From contig NW_006767437.1 in assembly GCF_000264995.1 (NCBI RefSeq), positions 426,158 to 490,157 on the forward strand: a DNA stretch of 64,000 nt. The letters run 5' to 3'. Positions 52,461 through 64,000 of this stretch are shown here, piece after piece (the first letter of the stretch is position 1; every line of letters starts with the position of its first letter). The translations under genes and the position numbers were made by a program. The DNA comes from Punctularia strigosozonata HHB-11173 SS5. Its lineage: Eukaryota; Basidiomycota; Agaricomycetes; Corticiales; Punctulariaceae. The notes beneath the pieces were generated by a model. It did not search any database and was not told the origin of the DNA. It was given only the letters and a program-made list of their open reading frames with translations.

Positions 52461-53926
52461 ATGGCGGCAGTTGGCGCTGATTATAGGAGCGTGGTCAAAT
52501 ACGAGGACGTCGTAGAAGAAGGCATGTGTACTTCGATAGCGTGATATTGTCCTGACTTACGGATATCTTGCAGTCAAGAGCTATTCAGCACGCGCCGGTA
52601 AGCCCTGGACGGAGAGGGATGGGATAGAGCTGAGAAAGGCACTCATGAAAGCCGTTCGTTTCTCATTTTCATTGGTAGACGAAATCTGATGCGGGTATAA
52701 AGGTCAAGGCCAAATACATGATTCATGACGTTCGGCAGCACACAGTGAAGTTCACTCGTGCCGGTATCAGCAGGTTGGGTTATTCTCCGAACTTGAACAG
52801 ACCCCCGTTCATACGATTCGGCATGTAGGTGCAAACTGGTCATTGAAAAGATGCGCCCCTCCAACAGAAATGGAAAGTGGATGAAGACCTTGTGCGACCA
52901 CATACGGAACGATTTCCTTCTCCCCGTTGACATGTCCCCGAAAAAGGTGTGTCAGACGCTATAACTTTAAGACCATTGCCCAGACTAACGATCGGTTTTA
53001 TCTAGGCGAAAGAATATGCCATCAAGGCACAGGTCGAGCTGATGGATTACGAAGAAAGGGACGAGGAGACGACGGAAAGGGATGACGCTGTTACCACCTC
53101 GTACGCTACGCCATTCATTCCCAATGACCATTGTATGCTGATGTCCGTGCAGGCCTTCCCCGCTTTCACTCGCGCGTACTGAGACGCAATGTCGCACGCC
53201 CCGTGCTGTCCCCTCTCTGGCATATGCGACTCCGGAATCCAATCCGCGACTGCAGCGCGCCGCCCTTACCCGCGTTCCGACCCAGACGTTTACTCCGCCC
53301 CCAGATGGGAGCCCGTCACCGCTTGTGCGAGATCGATCCTTACCTGATGGCCATGATGACGACTCGATGGATGTTGACCATCACTCGGTCGGTAGTGGAA
53401 GCGTCCTACCCATGCCCGCTTTTACATCTGCCGAGGTTGTTCGTTGTGATGGTGCTCCGGTGAGCGCCCCGTTTCATCCAGCGACGTTGGTTCCTTAGAC
53501 TAAATAGGATGATCTGTCTAGCCTCCGTGCGACAACTGTTCTTCGATCCAGTCTGCTCTCGACAATCAAAGTCAACAAATCGATGAACTCAGGAGGGAGC
53601 ACAGCGAGAAGGACAGGAAGATCGCACGGTATACACAGGACCTTCGCCAAACCGAAATGCGAGTGCAAGAGCTGGAAAAGAAACTGAACGTTGTAGACGA
53701 ACAGCTCGTCAAGTTGCAACCAGACACTCCGGGCATTATCAGCATAATCACTCGCTTCCTCGAGCGCAGGAAGATTGCTGACGACACCGATGCAGCGCGA
53801 GAGGCCGAAATTCAGCGACTGACGCACGAGCGAGAAGACGTCTGTAGACAGCTTGAGGAGGCCCACGCTACAATCGAGAAGTGGAAGAAATGGAAGATAC
53901 GCGTGTTCAGCGAACCGGATCCATGA
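52461..53926 (+). CDS. Uncharacterised protein with a C-terminal coiled coil
   Basis: The end of the gene is clear and the start is tentative. From about 52683 the exons read in phase: a compact segment (IKVKAKYMIHDVRQHTVKF, then FIRFGINGKWMKTLCDHI, DFLLPVDMSPKKAKEYAI), an acidic stretch, a Ser/Pro-rich linker, a CDNC dyad, and a heptad-rich coiled coil from about 53530 (IDELRREHSEKDRKIARYTQ, ELEKKLNVVDEQLVKLQ) to the stop at 53926. The likely ATG at 52461 begins MAAVGADYRSVVKYED, but the first two introns can be spliced in more than one way. I recognise no named family. A structural or scaffolding role is possible from the coiled coil only. Confidence 0.6.
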
Positions 53927-55226
53927 AGATTATATGGGCATTGCACGATCTCGACATGGGGACTAAGAAAGTTTTGTTGATGATGGACACCGACTTGTCG
54001 TTGAATAATGTATTGACATGTTGTCTCGTAATGCACCTGTAATCAGTCGAGGAGACAGTCGAGATAGCACTTGAATCACCATGAGCGCGGACCTAATACG
54101 AATTTGTGATACCATTACTCTGTCCAGTGCTTTCAAGGTATATAGTGATATAACGATACACGCGGTGTTAGAGAAAGTGGACCCAAGTATACACCCATTC
54201 CTTATGTGTCCCCGATATAAGTGATAAATGCGCAGAATAAATGAACACACGAGCGCTAACATGGACATCTCATACTATTAGCATGAATCATCATTGTGCC
54301 TCCTATAATGGATCATGATAAATAAAGTGCATGCTGCGCCGCTTGGGATTCAGCATGACGAAGTCGTTCGGGTTGATTGACATGCGATTCGACGTCTTGT
54401 TGCGAGCAGCTCTGGTAACGCACTTCCACGCATGTACGATGGCTCGCTCCATCATCTGAGCGCAAGAAGGACGCGAAGAGCTCGACCTGCGCATAAAATA
54501 ATAAGATTGGGGGTATGCAGGAGGAAATGAAATAGATCCACCGTTGCTTGCGCTGCGTGGAGGTAGAGATGTGTTTATAAGGGGCGGATTGGTAATGATT
54601 GACCATGATGATAGGGTCACGTAGTGTTTAGCGTGATTATGCCAAGAATATGCAAGCACAAGTTGTGCAGACGCTCGCCCCAGACGAATGAGACGGAGAG
54701 TGCAATAAAGATAGTGCAAAAGCTTCAAATGGTGGTGAGGAAATCTCAGTGAGGACCAGAGCCTGAGTTAACGGGGCCACATATTCAAATAATTTATAGC
54801 GGATGGGGTCTCCAGAAGGAACAATGCATTTGCTTGATGAAGTACCTTGTCCATTGTCGCGAAGGCTCTTGAGCAAGCTGAACAATGTACTTACCAGAAG
54901 GAACAATGAACAACGTGGCCTTGAACCACGTGATCCATTCAGTGAGCCCTCCAGGACCACGTCGCCGAGGTCGGTAGTTGGATTGGTGTAAGTTGTAACC
55001 GCGGTAGATTTGCAACAAGGATGATTGCATCGATAGTAGTACCGTGTTGATGCTATGCATGATATGTTACTTTACAACACGCCATCGTTGGAAGGTACCA
55101 CCACATATGGGTGGTCCTTCAATGCACAGCGGCATTTTCAATCTCGTACACTCCATCGTTGCAACTTGCTGTATCTTCGCCACGTTCGCCACTACCCCAG
55201 CTCTTTGAGAGCTTCCTGCACTTGCT
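53927..55226. other. 1.3 kb without a supported gene
   Basis: AT-richer than neighbours and with many stops in all frames. Holds the 3' end of the coiled-coil gene and the coatomer promoter. Confidence 0.5.
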
Positions 55227-56304
55227 ATGGACTCTGAACTGTACCTCGTCAAGCAGCAATTCACACTAGGCACTTGGAACCCTTTCGTACGGGCTGCTAC
55301 CTTCTGACTTCATTCCGGCAGGGGCATACAAGTCTCTGGTGGACTCCCCACTTCCGGACGCATCGTCACCGGATTACCACCAATCCGTACTATATCACGC
55401 ACGCGCACACATCGCTCTTAGCAACCCTGGTGCCGTAGCCCGCCTTGTCTCTCCAGGCGAGGAGAATGTTGCATTGAAGGCCGTATCGGCGCTCGCGCGA
55501 TATGTTGCCGCAGAAGACGAATCGGAGAAAGAGGAAGTGCTAGAGCAGCTTCGAGATCTCTGCGTCGAGATTGAAGAGGGAGAAGACTCGGAGGAAGACA
55601 AGGGTATCGTTCGCGTTCTTGCTGGTACAGCTTTCATCAGGGCTGGGGAGACGGAAGAGGCTCTGGAGACATTGGGTGTCGGCACAGATGCACATAACTT
55701 GGAAGCGTGAGTTCGCCATAAGAGCTGCGGTGACATGTCCATAATATTGCTTTCAGGACATCCCTCATTGTCTACGTCTACCTATCTATCAACAGGCCTG
55801 ACCTTGCCAGGAAAGAGTTCGACCGTGCCAAAGATTGGGCAGAAGACGACCTCCTCCTGCAGTCCATTGAGTCTTCCATAGGACTTGTCACTGGGAGGGA
55901 CTCCTACTCTGATCCACACTCGTTCTTTACCGAACAAATTGCTAACCCAACTGTCACCTCGCCGCACTTACTCACCGCCCGCGGCATTACGCGGCTGTTA
56001 CGTGGCGAAATCGCGGAGGCAAGATCGGACCTCGAAGAGTCGCTCTCCCATGGATCAAATGCTGAGACTCTGGCAGCGTCTGTCGTGGCAGCTGGTTTGG
56101 GGGCAAAGAAGACTGATGTGTCGGACCCCTGGAGGTGCGTCCCAAGGTCGATGTACAGTTCGAGGTACGCACTGACATGTCGCCAGTCGACTTACCAGCG
56201 AATATCCGAGTCATCCCCTTATTGCCGACCTCGAGAAGAAAGCGGAGGAATTCGATCAGTTCTCGACACAATTTTCGGTCCCGCCTTTGGCTGTAGGAGT
56301 TTGA
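55227..56304 (+). CDS. COPE: Coatomer subunit epsilon (COPI)
   Basis: Four exons (55227-55269, 55322-55706, 55757-56134, 56187-56304) give 307 residues. The N-terminus MDSELYLVKQQFTLGAYKSL and PDASSPDYHQ are typical of epsilon-COP. The body is a set of TPR-like helical pairs (VLAGTAFIRAGETEEALETL, LIVYVYLSINRPDLARKEFD, LLTARGITRLLRGEIAEARS), and the end (HPLIADLEKKAEEFDQ) is conserved. The protein binds alpha-COP in the COPI coat for Golgi-to-ER traffic. The first intron gives the conserved TLGAYK only if it begins with GC (GCACTT) at 55270. The length is close to that of yeast and animal members. Confidence 0.9.
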
Positions 56305-56384
56305 TTGTTGCGGTGCCTGCAATATTATAGTATAGGACAGTATCATGAAGGAATGGAGCACTGAGGCAACACGGCATATCTCAT

Positions 56385-58004
56385 TCACCATCTATACATG
56401 TCCTCGTATTCAACGGTGTGGATGACCTCCTCCAGATGCTGTTGCTTTGCAGGCGTCATACCTGGTGAGACGCCGAGTTTCAACGTCTGCAATGGCGAGC
56501 CCTGGGACAGGCGATGCCTGAAGCACTCGTGTGCAAGAGGCAAAGCCACATCATCCATCTCCAAGCCCTCCATGCTCAAGGTCTCCAGTTTTGGACAAAC
56601 CACGTCCTGATCTTCATGCGGAGTTCCTGGACCCGATCTTTGTAATGCCCGAAACAGGGATAAGGGGCTTTCAGAGAAACCGGACACCTCCAACTCCCTG
56701 AGCGGGAACCGGGCAAGGACGTCAACCCAGTCGCAATCGTCAATGCACGGCGACGAGTTCGCCACTTGAAGTCGCGTGAGGCGGGGAAGAGCGAAGACTT
56801 CGCCCAATTCGATGAACCACGCGCGCGGATCCAGGGCTCCGAGGAATTCGTCTGGCCAGACTTCCAGGATGAAGTTGTCGCGTCCGTCCGCGGTCTTGCC
56901 TAACAGCGAGATCGCCGTGCCAGCTTCGCACTTGAATTCCAAGTATGCTATTTCGGACAAAGATTGAAGTCCGCTGCAATCTCGGGGGAGCACGGAGGAG
57001 AAAGTGGGTGTGCTGATATCTGCACAGCAGGAAAGCGAGATACTCGTGGTTGGAGGTACGATCATGTGGGAAAGGACGTATGCCGTGTCGGCTGCTCGAT
57101 TGTTGAGTGTGATTTCGGTGAGATTAGGCATGCTCACGGGCTTGGCAGGAATCAACGCTATGCATCCCTTGTCTGGGCATCGTGGTCCAGCGGATGTGAG
57201 CACGAGGCGACGGAGGCCAGGGGAGCTCCCGAGCATGGCCAGGAATTCTTCGATGGAAGGTACCGCATCATCATGCTGTCCGATGAGCTCCAGGTCCACC
57301 AAATGACGATACATGGGTACTGTCCAGGGGATAGAGACGTGGTCCAGGTATAGCTGTCGGAGTGAAGGCGCGTTCCCGCCAAATAGGTCTTTCACGAGCA
57401 TCGGCGTGCTTGGCATTCGCCGACCATAGTGTAGCGAGAGACAAAGTCGCTCCAGTAGCGGCGCGGGGGACTTCAACATCGAGACGAGGATCTCCATGCT
57501 TGTCCATCTGACGGCGAACCTGAGCATTCTTATCCGCTTCAAGTGAGGTTCGAGCAGATTGACGATGGAGTTCATCTTCTCCGGCGTGGCGTCATGGCGC
57601 AGGAAAGTATCAAGGGGGGCTTGGCGGGAACGGATTAAGAACTCGCGAGCAAGTGTCCGGTTCGCCAAGTCAATGGTCGACCACAGTGTTGGAGCCCCGA
57701 GGGAGACCGTGCGCCAACGTGAACACACGCCTGAGGTCAGAAGCCGATCCGCGTAGCGGTTGTAGGACTGGCTCTGAAAACATTGGCTGATGAAGATGTG
57801 GAAAATTTCGAGGAGGATTTCATCCGGCAAAACGTGGATCGCGGCTTTGGAGTTTCGGTTGCTTTTCAGCGCACGCAGTATGCCTTCGAAGTGTCCGATT
57901 GCGGTATCGATCCATTGGCGAGCATCCCGACGAGGTAGCCGTTCGACGGAAGCGGGAACCGTGAACGACGGAAGCAGCTTGAGATCACCTGGTTTCTCGG
58001 TCAT
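56385..58004 (-). CDS. F-box protein with leucine-rich-repeat-like region
   Basis: Single uninterrupted exon of 539 residues, unusual in this intron-rich window. An N-terminal helix precedes the F-box-like motif HVLPDEILLEIFHIFI (about residues 57-110, ending in CSRWRTVSLGAPTLW). The rest consists of irregular leucine-rich stretches (LKRIRMLRFAV, LERLCLSL, LRQLYLDHVSI, LRRLVLTSAG). This is the form of the very large F-box/LRR family of Agaricomycetes, thought to be variable substrate receptors of SCF ubiquitin ligases via Skp1. The substrate is unknown. The 3' end lies 81 bp from the end of the coatomer gene, in convergent orientation. Confidence 0.88.
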   Translation of the reverse strand: MTEKPGDLKLLPSFTVPASVERLPRRDARQWIDTAIGHFEGILRALKSNRNSKAAIHVLPDEILLEIFHIFISQCFQSQSYNRYADRLLTSGVCSRWRTVSLGAPTLWSTIDLANRTLAREFLIRSRQAPLDTFLRHDATPEKMNSIVNLLEPHLKRIRMLRFAVRWTSMEILVSMLKSPAPLLERLCLSLHYGRRMPSTPMLVKDLFGGNAPSLRQLYLDHVSIPWTVPMYRHLVDLELIGQHDDAVPSIEEFLAMLGSSPGLRRLVLTSAGPRCPDKGCIALIPAKPVSMPNLTEITLNNRAADTAYVLSHMIVPPTTSISLSCCADISTPTFSSVLPRDCSGLQSLSEIAYLEFKCEAGTAISLLGKTADGRDNFILEVWPDEFLGALDPRAWFIELGEVFALPRLTRLQVANSSPCIDDCDWVDVLARFPLRELEVSGFSESPLSLFRALQRSGPGTPHEDQDVVCPKLETLSMEGLEMDDVALPLAHECFRHRLSQGSPLQTLKLGVSPGMTPAKQQHLEEVIHTVEYEDMYRW

Positions 58005-58543
58005 GACGCTATATTGGGACTACCACGATGTTTCCTTCCCGTCTCTGCAAGGATATAATCAAGGATACGTAACAATCGTAGCCAGTGTCAACTCGACCTT
58101 ACATGTTTCCTACAGGCTCGGGCCTGAGGTGGTATAGCCTGAGGTTGAGAGAGAGCAAGACTAGTGATGTCAGCTGATGGTAAACGTGTTTATTCCAGCG
58201 GACATATTCTGACAACGCCCTTCAGTTCTTACGTCTTGGTATTTGCATCTCACTTGCCCGCTCCTCACCATGCACACGCTGAGTATGAAATGCATGCATT
58301 GGGGGTACGACGCCCTTACGAGTAAGGCGCGCCGCGACTGTCCCGATTAGGAAATAGGGCGGGACTGGCCACAATGGGGCGCACCGGGTTCCCACGAACA
58401 ATGGGCCAGTCCGCTAACCTCGTGGCTGTGCTGACAATAGGGCTTCCCCCGACAATGGGTTCGCGCGCCTTTGTGCGGATGCTCAAAGACGTTGAAATGA
58501 CCACTTCTCGTCTTCATCTGCGACTACCGCTATCCTCTCGCCC
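58005..58543. promoter_or_regulatory. Divergent promoter region, F-box / Ste6-like gene
   Basis: 540 bp between start codons. Near 58330-58470 CCGACTGT/ACAATGGG-like words recur (GCCACAATGGGGCGC, GAACAATGGGCC, GACAATAGGGC, GACAATGGG), which could be repeated binding sites or simple redundancy. Confidence 0.4.
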
Positions 58544-61500
58544 ATGGGCGACGAACTCATCAAACCATCGCGGGCAGCGCCCAACGCTAGCCCAAAACCG
58601 ACTCTCTTCTCATTCCTCGACAGACGCGACGTCTTGCTTTACGTTCTACCTGCTATCCTCACCTCGATACTGGCGGGCGCTGTGGCCCCGTTCATGACAT
58701 TGACCGTCGGACAATCATTTGACGCTTTTGCCAACTTCCCACTCACCCCAAATCCACCGTCTTCGGCCAAGCACAAGCTTCTCCACGATGTTGGCATCGC
58801 TGCCCTCGAACTCCTCGGGTTGGCGGCTGCTGCACTCGTTCTTACCAGCTTAACCTCTTGCCTATGGGTCTGTGCGGCGGAGCGCAATGTCATGTCGCTT
58901 CGCAAACGCGTATATGCTGCCGTTGTGCGCAAGGAAATGGCTTGGTTTGACTCTCACATGACCACCGACGAAACCGCCGAAGTGGTCGGCGCTGGTGGTC
59001 TCATGGCCCAGTTCACTAAGTGCGTATTGCCATCGCCTATAACTGATATCTCGACCTGATAGGTCTGCACAGGGAAACCGACGACGTTCGTCAAGCTATT
59101 GCGACCGCGTCTGGCTACATCGTTCAATACCTCACCACAACCATCGCTGCGCTAGCCATCGCATTTGACCGCTCCTGGTCGCTCACCCTCGTCCTCCTTG
59201 CCCCCGTACCTGTCCTCGTCTTCATCACCGGTCTTTCGCAAGGCATTTGCGCCCCCCTTTTCGCCGCCGAGCGGGAGCAGACCGCATCCGCCGCGTCGCT
59301 CGTAGATCGTGCCTCATCTGCTATCGCTACTGTCAAAGCCTTCAACGCGCAGAAGCGCGAACTTCTCTCCCTCGAGAAGGTGCTCGCACGTATCGGTGGC
59401 ACCGTGCGACGGAGCAACGCCGTCTGGGGCGCAACGCTCGGCGCGAGCCAGTTCGTAGCCATGTCCATGTTCGTTGGCGCCTTTTGGTTTGGGAGCAGGC
59501 TGGTTCGTGACGGCGATGCGAGCCCAGGGGACGTCATGGCTGTTTTCTGGGCATGCCTGATCGCCACCGGCAACCTGCAACTTGCGATGCCGTACCTAGG
59601 TGTCGTCGCCAAGGGCCAGTCGTCCGTCGTATCCTTGGTCGCTCTCGCGGACGACGCTGCGTTCAAGTCCACACGCCCGCTTCGCGGGATTGTGCCCGAC
59701 GCCTGCCTTGGGGAGATGAACCTATCGCACGTCACATTCGCATATCCCTCCCGACCTGAGGATCCCGTGCTCCACGACGTGTCCATCTACATTCCGGCTC
59801 GCGAGACGACCTTCATCGTCGGTGGCTCTGGTTCTGGAAAGTCGACCATTGCCCAGCTCCTTCTGAGGATGTATACGCCACAAAGCGGAAGCGTATCTCT
59901 GGATGAGCAAGATATGCGTTACCTCGACGATGTATGGGCCAGGGAGCACGTTGCAGCTGTTTCTCAGGCTGCTGCGGTATTCGAGGGCTCTATCCGGGAG
60001 AACATCGCCCTGGGTAAGGCCGGACGCGGAGAGGCTACCATGGCTGAGGTAGAGGATGCTTGCAGAATGGCGTTATTGGAGGAGTTCGTCAGAGACCTGC
60101 CGGAGGGCTACGAGACTCGTGTTGGCAATGGCGGAACAGCGCTCAGTGGCGGGCAAAAGCAACGCCTTGCGATCGCCCGCGCACGATTACGGGACCCAAC
60201 GGTGCTCATTCTCGGTTAGTTTCAAAATATCCCTGCCTTTCGATCCAATGGCTGAACGAATTCTTAGATGAGGCGACTTCAGCTCTGGATGCCATGTCCC
60301 GCGTACTGGTCTTCGAGGCTATCAAGGCTTGGCGCCGGAACAAGACGACGATTGTTATCACCCACGACATCTCCCAGATTCTCATGGATGACTTTGTCTA
60401 CGTTCTCAAAGACGGTCATCTCGTCCAGCAAGGATACCGTGCCGACCTTGAGAAGTACGAGGGCGAATTCCAGAGCTTGCTGCAGACCCAAGAAGTCACC
60501 GGCGGATTCATGCCTGTCATGTTGCTCGAAGAGGTTGAAGAGAAGCAAGTTGCGGAAGTACAAGCTGCGTTCGATGACGTCCTGGAGGAGGAGACGAAGG
60601 ACGAGGAGAAGCTCATCAAGCATCACAGCATCATGCCGCTCCGCCCACTGACGACGATCAATCTGACTTCTTTCGCTACGTTCAAGGTCGCTGAGGAGAT
60701 TCCGGAGGTGCCCAAGAAAACGATCGACGTGATCGTGCCCTCGTTCCCAGCCCCTGCTCTTGCTCCCGACTTCGTGAAACGCCCAACAAGCTTTTCTCCT
60801 GCATCTTCAAACTTTTTGGCATTCGCTCGCCCTTCGATCTATATCGAAGATGACGACGAGTTCGAGATGGAGAAGCACGCGGTGAAACGGACTGGCACCG
60901 TCGTTTCCGAACGGCGCGGACCTCAGCAAGTCAAGAGCCCACGCAAGCGCTGGGACAATCCACCTCTTCCTGAGCTCGCCTCGGTCGAAGTCGACGTCCC
61001 GCTTCGAGGAGTTGAGAAGGAAGATGTCCAGATGACGCTGTCCCGAATCGCGCAAGTCGTCTGGTGGACGATCCCGCACAAGCCCCTCCTCCTCCTTGGT
61101 CTTGCTTTATGTCTCGTCAACGGCGCAATGACGCCCATCTTCTCATTCCTCTTATCGAAGCTCATGTTCGAGGTTTCCATTGGTGCCAAGAACATTGCCA
61201 CTGTCAACACCTACGGTGGTATCGTCCTCGCCGTTACGGCGCTGGATGGAGTGGTGATCGCAGTGAAGTACGTCATCCTCGAAGGTCTCGCGATGAGCTG
61301 GGTCAACTCCCTTCGCCAATCCTCCTATGCGAGGGCCCTCGCGCAGGACAAGAAGTGGTTCGACAAACCGGAGAACGCGCCTGTGCGGCTTGTACAGATC
61401 TTGATCAAGGACGGCGACGACGCACGAGCTCTCATCGCAACTGTCGTTGGCCAGATCCTCGTAGTTGCAACTATGATGAGCGTCGGCTTGATATGGGCCG

Positions 61501-62897
61501 TAGCGATGGGATGGCAGTTGACGCTCGTGGGGTTGGCGATTGCGCCGGTGTTTGTGGGTTGTATGGCCGTGCAAGCTCGATTGGTAGCCAAGTGTGAGTT
61601 GCGAAACAAGAGGGCGAAGGAGGATGTCGCGAAGGTGTACTACGACGTACGTAACCGCTTTTCGAAGCCCCTTGGGACTATTAGGACTAGGACTGATAAC
61701 CTGTTGCCTTATAGGCGATATCCAACATCCGCGGAATCCGGGCGATGGCCTTCGAGAACGCGTTTCAATCACGTTTCGATAGCGCTGCTAGCACAGCATT
61801 GTCTGCGGGCGTGCGAGGTGCTTTCTTCGAAGGGTGCAGCATGGGCGTCTCCAGCGCGCTCATTTACCTGGCCGAAGCGCTCTTGTTCTACGTCGGCGCT
61901 GTCCTCATTGCCAACGGAACCTACAACTACCTGCGCATGGTCGAGACCCTCAATCTCATTGTGTTCTCGGTGACGATCGGCGGACAGATGATGGCTTTCG
62001 GTATGCTCAATAACCGTCATCGTACATTATCAATAGTTGACAATGCATATCCCAGGTGACAAGATTGCTAAATCTCTCCAAGCCACCCGCGACTTTCACA
62101 GGCTCTTGGAGCTCGATACCGAGAGCGACGAGTCGATGGGTACCCTTCTACCCCCGATCCGTGGGCCTATCACTCTCTCCAACATCTCCTTCTCATATCC
62201 GGAGCGTTCCGATGCACCCGTGCTTCGCGACATGAACCTGCACATCAAGGAGGACGAATGTGTCGCCATTGTCGGCGCTTCGGGCTGCGGGAAGAGCACG
62301 GTCGCGGCCCTGCTTCAACGCCTTTATGAGCCGGATTCGGGTGACATATCTGTTGGACCCTACAAGTTGCAGGGTACGAACGTCGGCCACCTTCGCAACC
62401 ACATTTCGGTCGTCAGCCAGAATCCCAACCTCTTCGACGCTTCCGTGGCAGAAAATATCGCTTACGGCAACGAATCTATCAGTCCTTACGATATTCGATG
62501 CGCCGCCGAGGCCGCGAACGTGCACGACTTCATCCTCTCCCTGCCCAAAGGCTACGATACCGCGGTCGGCGAGAACGCCGCGCTCATTTCGGGTGGTCAG
62601 GCGCAACGCATTCAGATCGCTCGTGCACTTGCGCGCCCCTCCAGCATTCTCATTCTCGATGAATGCACCTCCGCACTTGATTCCGAGAACCAGCGCGCGG
62701 TTATGGACGCCGTGCGCCACGCCAAAGTTGGTCGGACGACGCTCATAATCACCCACAAGCTTCCGTTGATGAAAATGTGCGACCGCATCGTCGTCCTCAA
62801 GGATGGCAGGATCGCGGAAGAGGGCTCGTACGAGCAACTCATGGAACGACATGGCGCCTTCACTCAACTGGCAAGCGGAGGCGAATGGGATGCATGA
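58544..62897 (+). CDS. ste6: Full-size ABC-B exporter, Ste6-like (a-factor-type pheromone transporter)
   Basis: Five exons (58544-59019, 59073-60214, 60268-61646, 61715-62000, 62056-62897) give 1374 residues in TMD-NBD-TMD-NBD order. NBD1 has Walker A GGSGSGKST (about 410), signature LSGGQKQR and Walker B LILDEATSALD, completed across an intron at 60215-60267. NBD2 has GASGCGKST (about 1167), ISGGQAQR and LILDECTSALD. A charged linker of about 240 residues separates the halves. The signature of NBD2 (ISGGQ) departs slightly from LSGGQ. This matches fungal Ste6 proteins, which export farnesylated mating pheromones across the plasma membrane; a multidrug role cannot be excluded. No pheromone precursor or receptor gene is visible beside it. 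Confidence 0.88.
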
Positions 62898-63551
62898 ACT
62901 CCTTGCCCATTTCTTTCGCCGCAATTGCTGGCTATGGTTCTTGACTCATTTTACACCATCTCCGAGGCTGTTCCCGGCTATTTATACCATTCGAACTGTA
63001 ATGCTTTCTGCACCTCTGGACCCTGCCTCCACACTGTAACAACAACGCAATCTCGTAGTAACATATTCAATGTATTTCTAAGTCGAATAGAAAACCAGTA
63101 TACAATAATCATCCATTAATGCGTAAATAACTCAATGCAAACTTGACCAAGCACTGGTCGTCCATCTGCCTGGAACTGGGCACGGCTTGCGGTTGATGCT
63201 TCACAAGCTTCACACTCTCGAGGATACGTCGTTCCGGGCCTCGTCAAAGTTTTGAACTCTTGCAAATCTATGCGCCGTCCTTGTAACGCTAGTCACGGCG
63301 GGGGCATTGGGTCCCGCCCCTCGCTAGCGCTGATACCGCTGTGCGAGCATTCCGGGAGCCGTAATCTGCTAGATTTGGATGAAGTATCCATCGCTCAAGC
63401 TCGGCACATAACGGACCTTATCTACATTGACCAATTGGCGTCCTTGACTCCGGAGTCTCGACTTGACGTATCATACCCTGGAATTGCATTCTCCAAACGT
63501 GCTCCACTGCCTAGTTCTCGGGAGGTGAAGCCCGATACCACAATATCGCTT
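62898..63551. other. Intergenic, convergent
   Basis: 3' region of the ABC gene and of the edge gene. One plus-strand frame (63252-63557) overlaps the edge gene and is not called. Confidence 0.45.
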
Positions 63552-64000
63552 CTATGATCCATGTGGGTGTCGAAGATCTTCCTCCCAGTTTGAATTCTTC
63601 GCCCTTTCTCGCTGTGCGTTTTGCCGTGCGTGTGTATAATGAGGGGCTTCGCTATCTTCCGGACTCCGAACGTCGGGTGCGATAAGATCCTTGACGACGC
63701 CCTTGGCTCTCGAGATGAGATCGGGGAGCCGGTCGGGAACTGGCTGGCCGTTTGTGGCCGTGCTTATGTAGTCGTGTGTAACAAGAATTAATGATGCAAG
63801 TTGTACGCAAAGACGACAAATCCACGACAGAGCTACTTACGCCGGGACCGAGCGTTTGCAAAGCCCAGGCGCTCAAGGATCCTCGCATACGCAACACTGT
63901 AGGTATCAGGATACCCATCGCAGCAAATCCCGACTGTCGTGTCAAACGCGCGGTCATCGCGCAGCCGAAGATCTAGCGTTAGGCCGAACTGCTTCGCACG
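63552..64000 (-). CDS. Partial gene running off the right edge, function not recognised
   Basis: Near the edge two minus-strand frames are open through about 63842, where a GTAAGT donor follows. After the intron (acceptor near 63767) three frames stay open, ending at 63652, 63552 or further left. One continuation reads TATNGQPVPDRLPDLISRAK and KDLIAPDVRSPEDSEAPHYT, which looks coding and would stop at 63552. The upstream exon that joins it cannot be fixed without the sequence beyond the edge. I recognise no family. Confidence 0.35.

Noticed and set aside
62193-62924. 243-residue minus frame opposite the second NBD of the ABC transporter
   Set aside because: It is the reverse shadow of the Walker/signature-bearing plus-strand exon.

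Overview
The window comes from a filamentous basidiomycete, most likely an Agaricomycete (mushroom-forming class). Genes are broken by many phase-correct introns of about 45-65 nt, more than 120 in total. The gene set is typical of that class: a multidomain reducing polyketide synthase (PKS), several cytochrome P450s, an aryl-alcohol-oxidase-like GMC enzyme, a DOPA-dioxygenase-like protein, a Ste6-type ABC exporter and a Tad1-like LINE. I rebuilt exon structures by hand, checking splice phase at each junction. Almost all recognised genes read through as intact proteins.

Layout. 1-1992 (-): frame-broken ORF1 of a LINE cut by the window edge. 2488-4966 (+): Nim1/Gin4/Hsl1-type kinase. 5325-29524: a secondary-metabolite cluster. 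It holds a CYP53-like P450 (-), a second P450 (-), a 2242-residue PKS (+), an MFS transporter of the monocarboxylate-transporter type (+), a secreted GMC oxidoreductase (+) and a third P450 (+). A PAP2-family membrane protein (-) sits at its right edge. 31.4-35.8 kb is a gene-poor stretch.

35.8-63 kb is mostly housekeeping: a C2H2 zinc-finger protein (+), a cystathionine beta-synthase core (-), a DOPA-4,5-dioxygenase-like protein (+), a fork-head transcription factor (+), DNA ligase IV (-), a DUF676 lipase-like esterase (-), a coiled-coil protein of unknown function (+), coatomer epsilon (+), an F-box protein (-) and a Ste6-like ABC transporter (+). A partial gene (-) runs off the right edge.

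How the cluster could work (inference). The PKS has KS, AT, DH, an enoylreductase-like region without a cofactor motif, KR, ACP and a C-terminal thioesterase, so an unsaturated, partly reduced chain is expected. Three P450s and the GMC oxidase could oxidise it and the MFS protein could export it. The most unusual point is the thioesterase nucleophile elbow, which reads Gly-Phe-Cys-Gly-Ser, with Cys in place of the usual Ser. A second window-wide feature is a high number of introns that seem to use GC-AG borders.
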